A stretch of 64,000 nt of DNA from Parasponia andersonii (lineage: Eukaryota; Streptophyta; Magnoliopsida; Rosales; Cannabaceae), in assembly GCA_002914805.1 (NCBI GenBank), contig JXTB01000375.1, positions 324,029-388,028 of the forward strand, given 5' to 3'. The position numbers and the translations under genes were made by a program. A model generated the notes under the pieces. That model was not told where the DNA came from, did not search any database, and was given only the letters and a program-made list of their open reading frames with translations. Numbering within the stretch: position 1 is the first letter of the stretch; every line of letters begins with the position of its first letter. This document shows, piece by piece, positions 34,720 through 45,480 of this stretch.

Positions 34720-37700
34720 ATGGGTAACGGCACCTCCCGCGTCGTGGGATGTTTTGTGCCGTTTCATGGCAACAAGAACGGTGTTGATTTAGAGTTTCTA
34801 GAACCCCTCGATGAAGGTTTAGGCCACTCCTTCTGCTATGTCAGGCGCGAATCTCCTCCCATTACCCCGTCTACCTCCGAGAGGTTCACCCTTGATTCCA
34901 GCACTCTCGATTCCGAAACCTTAAGTGGCTCCTTCAGGCACGACGTCTGGGAAGACAAATCAACCACTTTCAAAACCATCTCCGGCGCTTCTGTCAGTGC
35001 CAATGTTTCCACTGCTCGCACTGGTAACCAGACTGCATTGTTTGCTACTGACGTCCAAGAGCCCGCTGCATCCTTCGAGAGCACCTCCTCATTTGCTGCC
35101 ATCCCTTTGCAGCCTGCCCCTCATGGCTCCGGACCCTTGAATGGCTTTATGTCTGGACCCCTTGAGAGAGGTTTTGCTTCGGGTCCTTTAGACAGGGCTG
35201 CTGCTGGTTTCATGTCTGGTCCAATTGAGAAGGGGGTAATGTCTGGTCCTATTGATTCTACTGACAAACCTAACTTCTCTGCTCCTCTTGCACGCACCCG
35301 TCGAAGACCAGGCCTCCACCGCCTTATGAGGAGTGTAAGTGGCCCAATGAAGACCACTCTTTCCAGGACCTTTTCTAAGCATTCCATGGGCTCTGGTTGG
35401 ATGCACCGCTTTTTCTTGCACCCCATGACTCAACTGGCCTGGCATCCTAAAGAACCAAAGTTTCGCCATGAATTTTCTCGCAACTGTCCTGATGGAGGGC
35501 CATCTGAAGGGGAGTACAGAAATACTCACAACTTGCAATGGGCTCATGGCAAGGCTGGTGAAGATCGGGTCCATGTTGTGCTTTCTGAAGAACAGGGTTG
35601 GTTGTTTATAGGGATATATGATGGCTTCAGTGGGCCAGATGCACCAGATTTTTTAATGAGCCATCTTTACAGAGCTATGGATAAGGAACTGGAAGGACTG
35701 CTTTGGGATTATGAAGATAAGCCGCCGAGTGATCCATTAAACTTTAAAAATGAGAAACATGAGACCACTTCAGGGTGCAGTGGGGAGGACAAGCCAAATA
35801 TTCCTTCAAGTCAAGTAATTTGTTGTAGTTCAGTGGAATCACGTAATCCGGAAAATTTTGGGATTGAAGCATCGTCGTCTGAAATAGTTGACAATAAGGA
35901 CCGAGGCAGGATTAATGTAGAAAAGCAATTACATAATTGTGCAAAAAGGAGCATCTTGGGTGCTACTTCTGCTCCAACTGCAAGCATAGCTGGTCAGGGC
36001 AGAAAGAGCACACGGCTTTATGAGCTACTTCAGATGGAGCCTTGGGATGAACAAAGTTCTTTTCCAATTTCGGTACTGGGTGGTAAGCAAAGAAAGGCTT
36101 CTTATGACTGTCAGCCACGTTCAGATTCTTTGGGTTCTGGGCAATCCTCACAGGAGGGACTGCTAATATCTAGCTCATTGAATACCAAGGGGGAGTGTTC
36201 TAACCATCGGGGTGAAGATCCCACTACTTCTGGAGTAGGTGGAGGGGTAGAGGTTGATTATGACCGTCAGGATGTCCTAGCTTCTCTTGCAGGGCAAAGG
36301 GTGAATCCTGGATTGCTTTTTCTCGGTTCAAAGATTAGAAAAATGTACCGAAAGCAGAAATCCTTGCGTAAAAAACTTTTTCGTTGGAGTTATGATTGGC
36401 ACAGAGAGGAGGTTTGTGTTAATGAAAAAATGGCAGAACATATAGGACCTATTAGGAGATGCAAATCAGGTACCATTGATCATACTTTGGTTTTAAAAGC
36501 GATGGCTCGAGCACTTGAACGGACTGAAGAGGCTTACATGGAAATGGTGGAGGAGGCTCTTGACAAAAACCCTGAACTTGCTTTGATGGGTTCATGTGTT
36601 CTTGTAATGTTAATGAAGGATCAAGATGTGTATGTCATGAACCTTGGCGATAGTCGCGTGATATTGGCACAAGAAAGACCGAATGATCGCCATCCTAATT
36701 CAAGTTTTATGAAGGATGACGTGAGGCACGGGAATAGATCCAGAGAGTCATTGGTGCGTATGGAGCTCGACCGGATATCAGAGGAATCTCCAATGCATAA
36801 TCATAACAGTCAAGTTAACAAGATAAACAAAAACAGGGAGATCTCCATCTGCAGATTAAAGATGAGGGCAGTGCAGCTCTCCACTGATCACAGCACGAGC
36901 ATTGAGGAGGTACCTATCTGATTCTAAATTGTTCAATCAAGTTATTGTAGAAACTTGAAAACTTTTCATTCTGGTTGTTTGTAGTTTTAGCTTTACCAAT
37001 TATTTCGTCGAATAATTCATTTTTCGTGAAATTAAATTCAAGAATGTTCCTTTTAGAATGCATTTTATGCTCTGTGAATGTCCATGTTGGCATCTTAATT
37101 TCACGTCTATGTGATGAACTTCGTGCATAGGCGTGCACGTGTTGTGGCATGCAAACATTTCCTCTTATAATATATTACTGTGTTACTGTGGACAATCATC
37201 TTAGCTGTGGTTCTGTGGATTAGTTGGCTGTCATTTTGGCCTTCGGGCCATTGTATTAGTGAATTTCTGCATGGGCCACCTGCTACCCTAATTTCAGATT
37301 TGTCACAAATTTTATAGAGAAGTTTTGTTTGACTTCTGTGTATTAATCCAGAAGTAGTTCAAGAGAAAAGTAAAAAGGTCAAAGTAATAAAAGATATCGT
37401 TAGCATGTTAGATAGTTGGAAGACAATTATCTTGTTTTACTGTGTATTTCAGGAAGTTTCCAGGATAAAGGCAGAGCATCCTGATGACAACCTGGCCATA
37501 TTCAATGATAGAGTCAAGGGACAATTAAAAGTCACCAGAGCGTTTGGTGCTGGGTTCTTGAAGAGGGTCAGTCCATTTTGTGCCACTTTTTGATCTATTT
37601 AATTTATGTTCTTGGATATAAGACAAAGGAGGTTTTTAATCCCCCCCCAAAACAAACAAAAAAAAAAGCTTTGCACTGATAACTTAGTTTCAACAAATTT

Positions 37701-39733
37701 TGCTGATTTAAGCATTCAGGTGAAATGCAGCTGTAGCTGCAATGGTTTAAAACTACTCATTGCGTATATACGAGTTCTGTAGAAATTATATTCTTCAAAG
37801 TTATTTATTTATTTTATTTTATTTTGTTTTTGTTGGGTTTTCTTGGGGGATTACATTGACACTTCTCATGCTATGCCAATATTACTGTGACATAGTGACA
37901 GACACTCCTGTAGTTGTGAAAAGATTAGATTTTTCTCCTGTTCGTCTTTCTGCCCCTTCGACATTTCTTTTCTAAAATCATTGTACTTTTTCTTCTTATT
38001 ACCAAAATGCAGAACCTTTAGGTTTTGTTTGGTAGGACGGAAGAAAAATAGGAAGGAAAGAGAGGACTATTATAAAGGGGAAAGAATGAGAGCTCTCTTG
38101 CATTATTGTGCTTGGTATGAGAGGTTGAAGAGAAAACCAAAATCCTCTCCCTTCTTTGGTATGATGATCTAAAGGGAAGAAAGGGGGAGGTTTTATTTGT
38201 GCAATGACCACTTTACCACCTGAGTGAACATTTCTCTCCTAAAATCTCCAAATTTAGAGGAATTTAAAATTGGCTCAAATTGATAACTAGAAATACATTG
38301 CCTAATCCATTTTCACCTGAATCATTCCTATCAAACAATTACCTTATCCCAAATTCTTCCTATCAAACAATCTCTTTTTCCCAAATCCATTCATTTATCC
38401 ACCCAGTCTTCACATTCTTTCTATTTCTTCCTCCTACCAAACACACTGTTAGGTATGCAATCTTGACCAAGTTGATGTTAAATAAGTTGTAGTGGATATG
38501 GATGTTTAGATGATTGGATCCTAAGCAGGACAGGGTAAGAAACAAATGTATTTCTGAGATGGTATTGACTACCACAATGTTGAGAATGATTAAAAAATTG
38601 CCTAAAGCTGGTCACATTTGTACATCTGTAAGGACTGATGGCCATGGGTTTGAACTTTGAAGTGTCCTGTCATGAGATTCTAGCATTGCAGTGCAGAGAT
38701 ACACCATTTGAGGCCTTAGTTACCTTGATTAGATGTATGATTTGTAAGGATAATCCTACCGTAATTAGCATTCTAGACCTAAGGTGGAATTGAGTTTATA
38801 AAAACCACGATAGTTGTTGCATATCGTACATGTTTGGACTTGTCTTTTGGAGTAATCCACATCCACGGGACTTTGTCTTGATGAATGTAAAGAATAAAAT
38901 ACTTTTTTATTTTTTATTTTATTTTGTGAGTACCCCTCTTTACTGAAGTTTACAGTAATATATGACCCAAATTTAGATTTAGAATTTTCTTGTCTTTTAA
39001 TGACAAACGTTGCTTGCAGCCAACTTGTAATGAAGCTCTGCTGGAAATGTTTCGGGTTGATTATGTAGGAACTGCTCCATATGTCAGCTGTATTCCAAAT
39101 GTTATTCACCATCGACTCTCTTCAAGCGATCGATTCTTGGTACTGTCATCTGATGGGCTTTACCAATACTTCAGCAATGAAGAGGTAGTCGCCCATGTTA
39201 CATGGTTCATGGAAAACGTCCCAGAAGGTGATCCTGCACAATACCTCATTGCGGAGCTTCTGTTTCGTGCTGCCAAAAAAAACGGTTAGTGTTTCTATAA
39301 TTATCACATGCACCCATACTCGGAGGTAACCAATTATAGCTTGTGAGAGGAGACGGAAAGTGAAGGTTGACATGGTTATTTTGGCTCTAGATTACATAAC
39401 ACAGCATAACTATATTGTGTTTTAACAACCTGACTTGCAACGATACAAGTGCATGCTTTGCTCATTTTAAAGCAAAAAGAGAGAGTACATATTTTTTGTA
39501 TGGTTCACCTGTTTTGTTTCTGAAACCAAGAGAAGTTTGTGTTGTGTTCTTGCAATTAATTGGAGCTATTATGGCAGAGTGGGTAGTAATGTTCCTCATT
39601 TTCCAATTGTCTTTTAGGAATGGAATTTCACGAATTGCTTGATATTCCTCAAGGAGATCGACGTAAATATCATGATGATGTATATGTGATGGTGGTTTCA
39701 CTGGAAGGAAGGATTTGGAGGTCATCTGGATAG
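34720..39733 (+). CDS. POL: POLTERGEIST/PLL-type protein phosphatase 2C
   Basis: Four exons join in frame to 894 residues: 34720-36909, 37453-37566, 39020-39284 and 39618-39733. The N terminus MGNGTS with Cys11 fits the myristoylation and acylation that place this family at the plasma membrane, where it acts below CLAVATA-type receptors in stem-cell maintenance. The long N-terminal part has repeated 'SGPL/SGPI' motifs at about 135-185. PP2C motifs include [12 protein letters not shown] near 300-312, where this family has Phe in place of the His of DGHGG. Further ones are [10 protein letters not shown] and VMNLGDSRV near 625-650, [14 protein letters not shown] in exon 3 and [14 protein letters not shown] at the end. 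A roughly 300-residue insert between PP2C motifs is typical of POL/PLL. Whether it is POL or a PLL paralogue cannot be decided here. Confidence 0.95.
38018..38451. mobile_element. MITE (PIF/Harbinger Tourist-like) in POL intron 2
   Basis: The left end TGTTTGGTAGGA (38028-38039) is mirrored by TCCTACCAAACA on the right (about 38431-38442). Similarity extends inward (GGAAGAAA...TAGGAA against its complement). TTA, extendable to TTAGG, flanks both ends (38018 and 38449), as expected for the TTA target of Harbinger elements. The inner part is A/G-rich on the left and C/T-rich on the right and carries no coding capacity. Confidence 0.65.
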
Positions 39734-40256
39734 TTGTTTGATATTTGCATTCTTTTAGGTAGCTTTTTCTTTTTCTTTTCTTTTTTGGGGTTAACCTCTG
39801 ATTATTGGTCAACATTGTAACAATTTTTTGGTACTGAGTAAATCAGTCACATCTTTAGAAATGAAAATCCCAGTGCTGATGTATTGTGTAGAGAAAAATT
39901 TGGTTGCTTGCTTCTCTTTCTTTACTGCTGCTTAGGATTGGTTTTGTACAGGTTTCATTGAATTGAATGCTTTTTGTTGTGACCACGTTACTATAACAGT
40001 TTATTAATTAGAATCATTAATGACAAATTAACGTGTAATTGTGTTATTGGGCCTCACGTTGTTCTAACAAATATGTTGTTACAAAGTAATGTATACACCA
40101 CAATAGATTCGTTTGGAACTAGAGGCTTTTAAAAAATAAAATAAAATAAGCTTATTATTCATTTAGTTGAATCACATCATATTATGTCATGATGATGTTT
40201 CATTGGTTACGCAAAAGTTAACCAAAATACCAGAAAGGTTGAGGGAAAAAAAAGAA
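39734..40256. other. POL 3' region and intergenic
   Basis: 3' untranslated sequence of POL, then AT-rich spacer up to the MULE-like element. Nothing else recognised. Confidence 0.55.
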
Positions 40257-41539
40257 GGGTTAATATTACCTGAGGTCCTCAAACTTTCCTTAATGTATTA
40301 CTTAGGTCTCCAATTTTTTCTTTTTGTAGCATTTAAATCCCCAACTTATTGTTTTTTTTTTATCACACGTAGTCCTTAGTGTTATTTCTATCTAAAGCAC
40401 TGTTAATAAATCATGTGGTCTTCTTCCAAAAAATTCAAATCAGTTTGGCACAAACAAAAAAAAAAAAGGAAGAAAAAACTATAGTCCATCAGATTCTCCA
40501 AAACTTAATCCTTATTGTTTCATGAATTCGATCAGGTTGATGAAGTCGTCGCCATCCACATTCATCTCCCTAATCATGTTCTCGAAGTCATCCTTGTCAG
40601 ATGCTCACCTTAGGCTCCCCACAATGATGTCCAACTCCAACCCTAATATCGAATTTCTGAAAAATTGCTCAAGTTCTGCGATTAATGCACAATTGTTCAC
40701 CACTACACGCAATCAAGATTTGAGTGTAATAGAATCCACCATTATTGGATTCAGACTTTCATTCTTAATCGAGGATGAATTAGGTTTCATTTTCAGAGCT
40801 GAATAAAGCTTTAAAACCCACTTTTTTCAACTTTAATCTTGTTATTTTTTATTGAGATTGTGATTTGGTTTTGGGTTTGTTTTGAAAAACAAGGAATATA
40901 TTTTTGGGGTATATATTGTATGTATTGAGGTATATATATTTCTATGGTCAGATGAGTAAAGAAATGTTTTCAGAAATTAGAATATAGCAGATCTTATTTT
41001 TCAGGGGTATATTGCACATATAGGTGTATATATACGTGTATAATGAGATGAGGAAAGAACTTTTTCAGAAATTAACCTATGGTAATTCTTTTAAGAAAAA
41101 ATATATATACAGAGACCTATATGGATTACTACGGGAAAACATGGGTTCTATGGCTTCCATCTTCACTATGGTACCCTCCCTCTCTATATATAATCATGTT
41201 GTTATTTGTATTTATGCCTCAAAATTTAAGTGATGTTTTTGTCATATTTGGTTTTCTTGGAGGGCTTTTGAATTCGGTGAAGATGAGGAGATGCGAGCAT
41301 TTCTCCGGCGAGGTAAGGTTAGAGATTGGTTGAATATTTGGTGATTGAATTGGCTTTTGGGAGCTTTTTGGAAGAAGACCATATGTTACGTACATGATTT
41401 ATTAACAATTTTTTAGACGGAAATAACAATAAGAATTAACATGCGATGAAAAACAATAGATTGGGATTCAAACGCTACGAAAAAAAAGTTTGGAGACCTA
41501 AGTAATACGTTGATAAAAGTTTGGAGACTATATTAACCC
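40257..41539. mobile_element. Non-autonomous MULE-like element with long terminal inverted repeats
   Basis: The left end starts GGGTTAATATTACC and continues with GTATTACTTAGGTCTCCAA, GTAGCATTTAAATCCC and TTATTG. The reverse complement of the right end starts GGGTTAATATAGTC and continues with GTATTACTTAGGTCTCCAA, GTAGCGTTTGAATCCC and CTATTG. The inverted repeat is therefore about 100 bp long with modest divergence, followed by further weaker similarity. The flanks are A-rich on both sides, so a 9-bp target duplication cannot be proven. There is no transposase; the interior contains an EF-hand gene fragment. Confidence 0.8.
40512..40598 (-). pseudogene. Captured EF-hand (calmodulin-like) gene fragment
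   Basis: The minus strand reads DKDDFENMIREMN, then VDGDDFINLIEFMKQ and a stop. This is an E-helix, a 12-residue calcium loop (N-V-D-G-D-D-F-I-N-L-I-E, with acidic residues at positions 3, 5 and 12 and Ile at 8) and an F-helix, as in the last EF-hand of plant calmodulin-like proteins. Position 1 (Asp to Asn) and position 6 (Gly to Asp) depart from consensus. Upstream the frame meets stops, so it is a fragment carried inside the MULE-like element. Confidence 0.75.
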
Positions 41540-41731
41540 AAAAAAATATTTACAAGTGAGAGAGAGAAGAAATTAATAATTTTTGATATTATTAATTTTG
41601 GATAATAATAAGGTGATTGTGTGAAAAAAGAGGAAAAAGAGTAAGAAAAGAAAGCAATAAAACACTAACACTAAAACTGTGCGTGCGAGTATGAGTGAGT
41701 GAGTTGGTGTTAAGTCTTAATGTATGGAGTT

Positions 41732-41910
41732 AGTTCGGTTGTCCAAAATTTGAAAATGTGCACGCGAGTTTAAGAAATTAGGATAGTTCGTTTGTCCAAA
41801 ATTTGAAGAATGTGACAAATTTTGAAGAATGTGTATGCGAGTTTAAGAAATTAGGATAATTTATTTGTCTAAAATTTGAAGAATGTATATGCAAATTTAA
41901 AAAATCAGGA
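41732..41910. repeat. Short tandem array, three units of about 53-73 bp
   Basis: The phrase 'gtccaaaatttgaa...atgtg...gcgagtttaagaaattagga' occurs three times with decreasing match, starting near 41732, 41785 and 41858. The middle copy is lengthened by an internal 'aattttgaagaatgtg' duplication. Confidence 0.8.
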
Positions 41911-42209
41911 GTTCAAACTTTGGTTGAATACGTATTATAATTTTTAGTTTAATACGTATTATAATTTTTTTTTTCAAATTTATAAGAAATAGTGTTTATT
42001 AATTAAGCCTTATTATTTAAAAAAAATAAATTCTTAACCGCATAACAATGTTTGGTTTAGTTTTGGGGGAATTGAAAGTCGGAAAGCCAAGACAGAGTAC
42101 AGAGTGGAGTCTGATGGCTTTGTTAGTAAGAGAAATTTCCGGAAATTAATTTGAATTTTAGTTATAATTTAAATAATTGTTGAAACGAAAGAGAAAGAGA
42201 GAGAAGAAA

Positions 42210-43626
42210 ATGCAAGAGCAAGAGCAGCCGACGACGAAGAAGATGAAGAAGAAGAATTTCAGAAAGAGAAGCGCTTCTGCTTTTGAGGCTCAGGCGGACG
42301 AGGACGAAGCCCTAGATCAACAACAAACGAGGTGCTGCTCGTGCTTTCCTTTTTTTTTTTTTTTTTTTTTGAAATTCAAATTATTATTATTACTACTACT
42401 ATTATCATCCATTATTATTGAGATTGTTAGGGTTTTTGGAAACCAAATTAACAATTAATTATTAAAAAAAAATAAAAATAAAAAACTTACAGAATGGCTC
42501 TGGAAGAAGTGAAATTCCTTCAGAGGCAGAGGCAGAGGAAGTCAGGGATCCCCGCAGTGACCAATAACGCTTCTACTACTGAAGCTAGTGCTTCTGCTTC
42601 TGATACCCAACAAAATCGAAATCGAAATCAAAATCAAAATCAAAATCAAAATCAATCTCACAAGTATAACAGTAGCAGTAGCATTAAGAAGACGGCAGAC
42701 TCCAACGCCACCGACCCCGCCGATCTCGACAAGGACAAGGACAAGGATGACCTCGTTCTCCAGGACACTTTCGCTCAGGAAACTGCCGTCATGGTTGAAG
42801 ATCCCAATATGTAGGTTTCTTTATGTTTTTATCTAAGCTTTAAATTATCCTCATTCATTCAATTCCTAATCTATATATACATACAGGTTGAGATATGTTG
42901 AACAAGAATTAGCAAAGAAGAGGGGCAGGAGACTTGATGCTGCTCCCGCTCCCGATCAACTCGACAACATCGATTTGAAGAATGCGGAAGATGAGTTATA
43001 CAAAATCCCCGACCATCTCAAAGTTAAGAAGCGCAACTCCGAAGAAAGCTCCACCCAGTGGACCACTGGAATTGCTGAGGTTCAGCTCCCCATTGAATTC
43101 AAGTTGAGAAATATTGAGGAAACTGAGGCTGCCAAAAAGCTCCTTCAGGAGAAGCGCCTCATGGGCCGCTCTAAATCTGAATTTAGCATCCCTTCTAGTT
43201 ACAGCGCTGACTACTTTCAGCGTGGAAGGGACTATGCTGAGAAACTTCGAAGAGGTTTGCTTTTCTTTTCACTTTTTTCACTTCCCCCTTTCCCCTTTCC
43301 CCTTTCCCCTTTCCCCTTTCCCTTCGCACTTGCACTTGTAATACCAAGCAATCAAATACCAATAGATTCTTTGATGATAGACAACTTATTGGGGAACTTA
43401 GATTAACCCCCACCACCCCCAAAGTCATGGTCTGTGACAAACGGATTCAAAACTACTTGCAGAACATCCGGAGCTCTACAAAGACACAAGCTCACAGGAT
43501 AAAGCCGGTGCCTCCAGACAAAATGATACTGGCACATATGCAGCAGTTCAAAGGCAAGCTGCAACAGATGAATTTATGCTAGAGCGCTTCCGCAAGCGAG
43601 AGCGCCTTCGCGTAATGCGGAGATAA
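42210..43626 (+). CDS. CSU2: TLS1/C9orf78 (HCA59) family splicing factor, CSU2-like
   Basis: Four exons join in frame to 323 residues: 42210-42331, 42493-42810, 42887-43254 and 43463-43626. The basic N terminus (KKMKKKNFRKRSASAF) suits nuclear import. Family-conserved blocks are 'RMALEEVKFLQRQRQRKSG' across the first junction, 'MLRYVEQELAKKRG' at about residue 147, 'DELYKIPDHLKVKK', 'STQWTTGIAEVQLPIEFKLRN', and the C-terminal 'DEFMLERFRKRERLRVMRR'. Known relatives are fission yeast Tls1, human C9orf78 and Arabidopsis CSU2, which associate with the spliceosome; CSU2 also modulates COP1 light signalling. Exon 2 carries an Asn-Gln run from AAAATC repeats at 42614-42652. The ATG at 42210 is the first in frame. 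Confidence 0.95.
43282..43323. repeat. Heptamer (CCCCTTT)n in CSU2 intron 3
   Basis: Five to six C4T3 units shortly downstream of the intron 3 donor. Confidence 0.9.
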
Positions 43627-44414
43627 CATATGTTCTCTGCTCCTTAATCATGCCCCTTTGGCCTCTGCTATATGTTTCATTCAAGTTGCAGCATATGTTC
43701 CTGCCTTACTGGTCGTTGATCAAGAAAGAAGACCTATGCCGTTCTCCACATTATGGGTAGACTTTCATCTACCAAACAGCCAAATCATACACTCAGTGCA
43801 ACAACTTGTATTACTTAATTGTCAAGCGTGCAACCCCTCATGTTTTCATTTCGAGCAATTTAATAAATAATTCAGGCTCTGTTTGTTCTCTCTTCTCAAA
43901 ACATAATATCTCACTTCAAAGCACCTTTTTTATTTTCCAGTCTCATTCGTACTATCGTTTGACCTTTTTATCTCATTATAGAGCTTCGTGCACTGCCCTG
44001 TGTTGTATTACTTATATATGGCTGATAATTTTCGTCCCTAATGTTAATGTTTGAGACAGAATATTTCTTTCGATGTCTCGAGCAAAAAATAGGATGAGAG
44101 ATTGTATTGCGATATGGCAGAAACTGAATATCTTTGTGATGTATGTATATGGTATCGGAATTGAAAAAGGTCCAACCAAACTAATTTGAGCCTTACTCGG
44201 TGGGCTTACTCGCAAAATGCATAGACACAAACCGAGAATGCGCAGTACAGGTTGATGGAGAATGAAGAAACAAAAGCATGATCACAAAAGAGAGGAAATG
44301 AAACAGCAAAATTGACAGAGATAGACAAAGATAAATTACATCACAAGATAAAATGTAACATCACTGGTGGTGGATCAGGGCAAGGCTCCAGGTTCTATGC
44401 TTCTTTAATTCAGC
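43627..44414. other. Convergent 3' intergenic region
   Basis: 3' region of CSU2 (plus) and, from about 44330, the 3' region of the expansin (minus). No other gene seen. Confidence 0.55.
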
Positions 44415-45409
44415 TTAAAATTGAAGATTGGTAGTGAAGGACTGGCCGAACCTCCAAGTGGAAGGCACAATGTTGAGAGCGGTGCGGGTCTTTCCATTGG
44501 TGGTTTGGAGCCTAAAGGACAAGGTTTGGCCGTTGAGATAGGAAAGGCTATGCCAGTTGGCACCCCAGTTTCTTGCCATGGCTTCCCATTTGTTGGTTTT
44601 GGAGCCTTTGATCCAAAAGTTAGAGATATCTCCAGCTATCCCTACGTTGGATATGAGCACTAGTTCAAAGTAGTCTCTCTCGTTGACGGTGAATCTGATG
44701 CCTCCACTTCTCTTGCATCCAACTCTGATAATTTGTTATAAGATCATGATTAGCAGCACTTAATTATTAATACACACACACAAATATCATTAATAACTAT
44801 GTGTTACGTACTTCCTATAGAAGATGGGAGTGATGCCAGCCTTGTATTTGGCAATGGTCTGGAATGCAGGTTGAGACAAGTCGAAATGTGGGTGGGGAGG
44901 ATTGCACCAGCTACCGTTGTCGCTAGGGAGTGTATAGTTTGGTGGACAGAAGTTGGTAGCAGTGATTGTAATGGAAGTGCCCTTAAGGCACCACTGGGGC
45001 ACCCTGCTTGCATCACACAATCTGGTAGCAACCACCGCAGGATTTCCCATCATTAAACAAAGACGGCTAAACAAAGCCGTGCTAAGGGCAGCCGTCTTTG
45101 TTCCATACCCATCAGTGTAGAGATTACCGTAACCGCTGCCCCCCCTAGTACTCGTTCATGTAGATGATTCCATTTAATTCCATTCCATCCATTAAATAAT
45201 ATTTGACGAAGTTACAAAGAATCGTATTTATTCAGATGCATATTACATTTGTATCAAATGATCTACTCACCCATCGTCCCTGTAGCATCACTTCCACCGT
45301 AGAAAGTTGCATGGGCTTGCAGCCTACCAGCTGATGTTGCTCTTAGTTTGGAGGTAAATACTCCCACAAATAATAAAAGACGAGAGAGAACGTAAAGCCG
45401 CTTTTCCAT
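44415..45409 (-). pseudogene. Alpha-expansin, frame disrupted (EXPA17-like)
   Basis: Three exons as in other alpha-expansins: 45409-45271, 45144-44812 and 44724-44415. The signal peptide (MEKRLYVLSRLLLFVGVF), QAHATFYGGSDATGTMG, HFDLSQPAF (the HFD motif) and the C-terminal cellulose-binding-like domain (RNWGANWHSLSYLNGQTLSF) are all recognisable. Three lesions lie in exon 2. One base is missing in the conserved GACGYG codons (about 45137), turning the Cys codon into a frameshift. A 14-base insertion sits at 45054-45067, and two bases are lost from a TG run at about 45013-45020. The last two cancel (+12), but the first is not compensated, so translation stops near 45055. Three family cysteines are lost. 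The promoter and splice sites look intact, suggesting recent loss; an assembly error at the G run cannot be excluded for the first lesion. Confidence 0.85.
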
Positions 45410-45466
45410 TGACTCTCTCTCTCTCTCTCTGCGCATTAATTTGATGCTCAGGATGCTGCTTTCCAC

Positions 45467-45480
45467 GGCTATTTATAAAT
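45467..45480 (-). promoter_or_regulatory. TATA box of the expansin
   Basis: The minus strand reads TTTATAAATAGCC about 60-70 bp upstream of the start codon, followed by a GA-rich leader (45410-45431). Confidence 0.6.

Noticed and set aside
34836-36151. Several antisense ORFs within POL exon 1
   Set aside because: Shadows of a long, well-supported coding exon; no independent features.
36910-37452. POL frame read through to a stop just after 36909 as a short protein
   Set aside because: GAGGAG/GTACCT is a good donor, and the following exons restore the conserved PP2C C-terminal motifs in frame.
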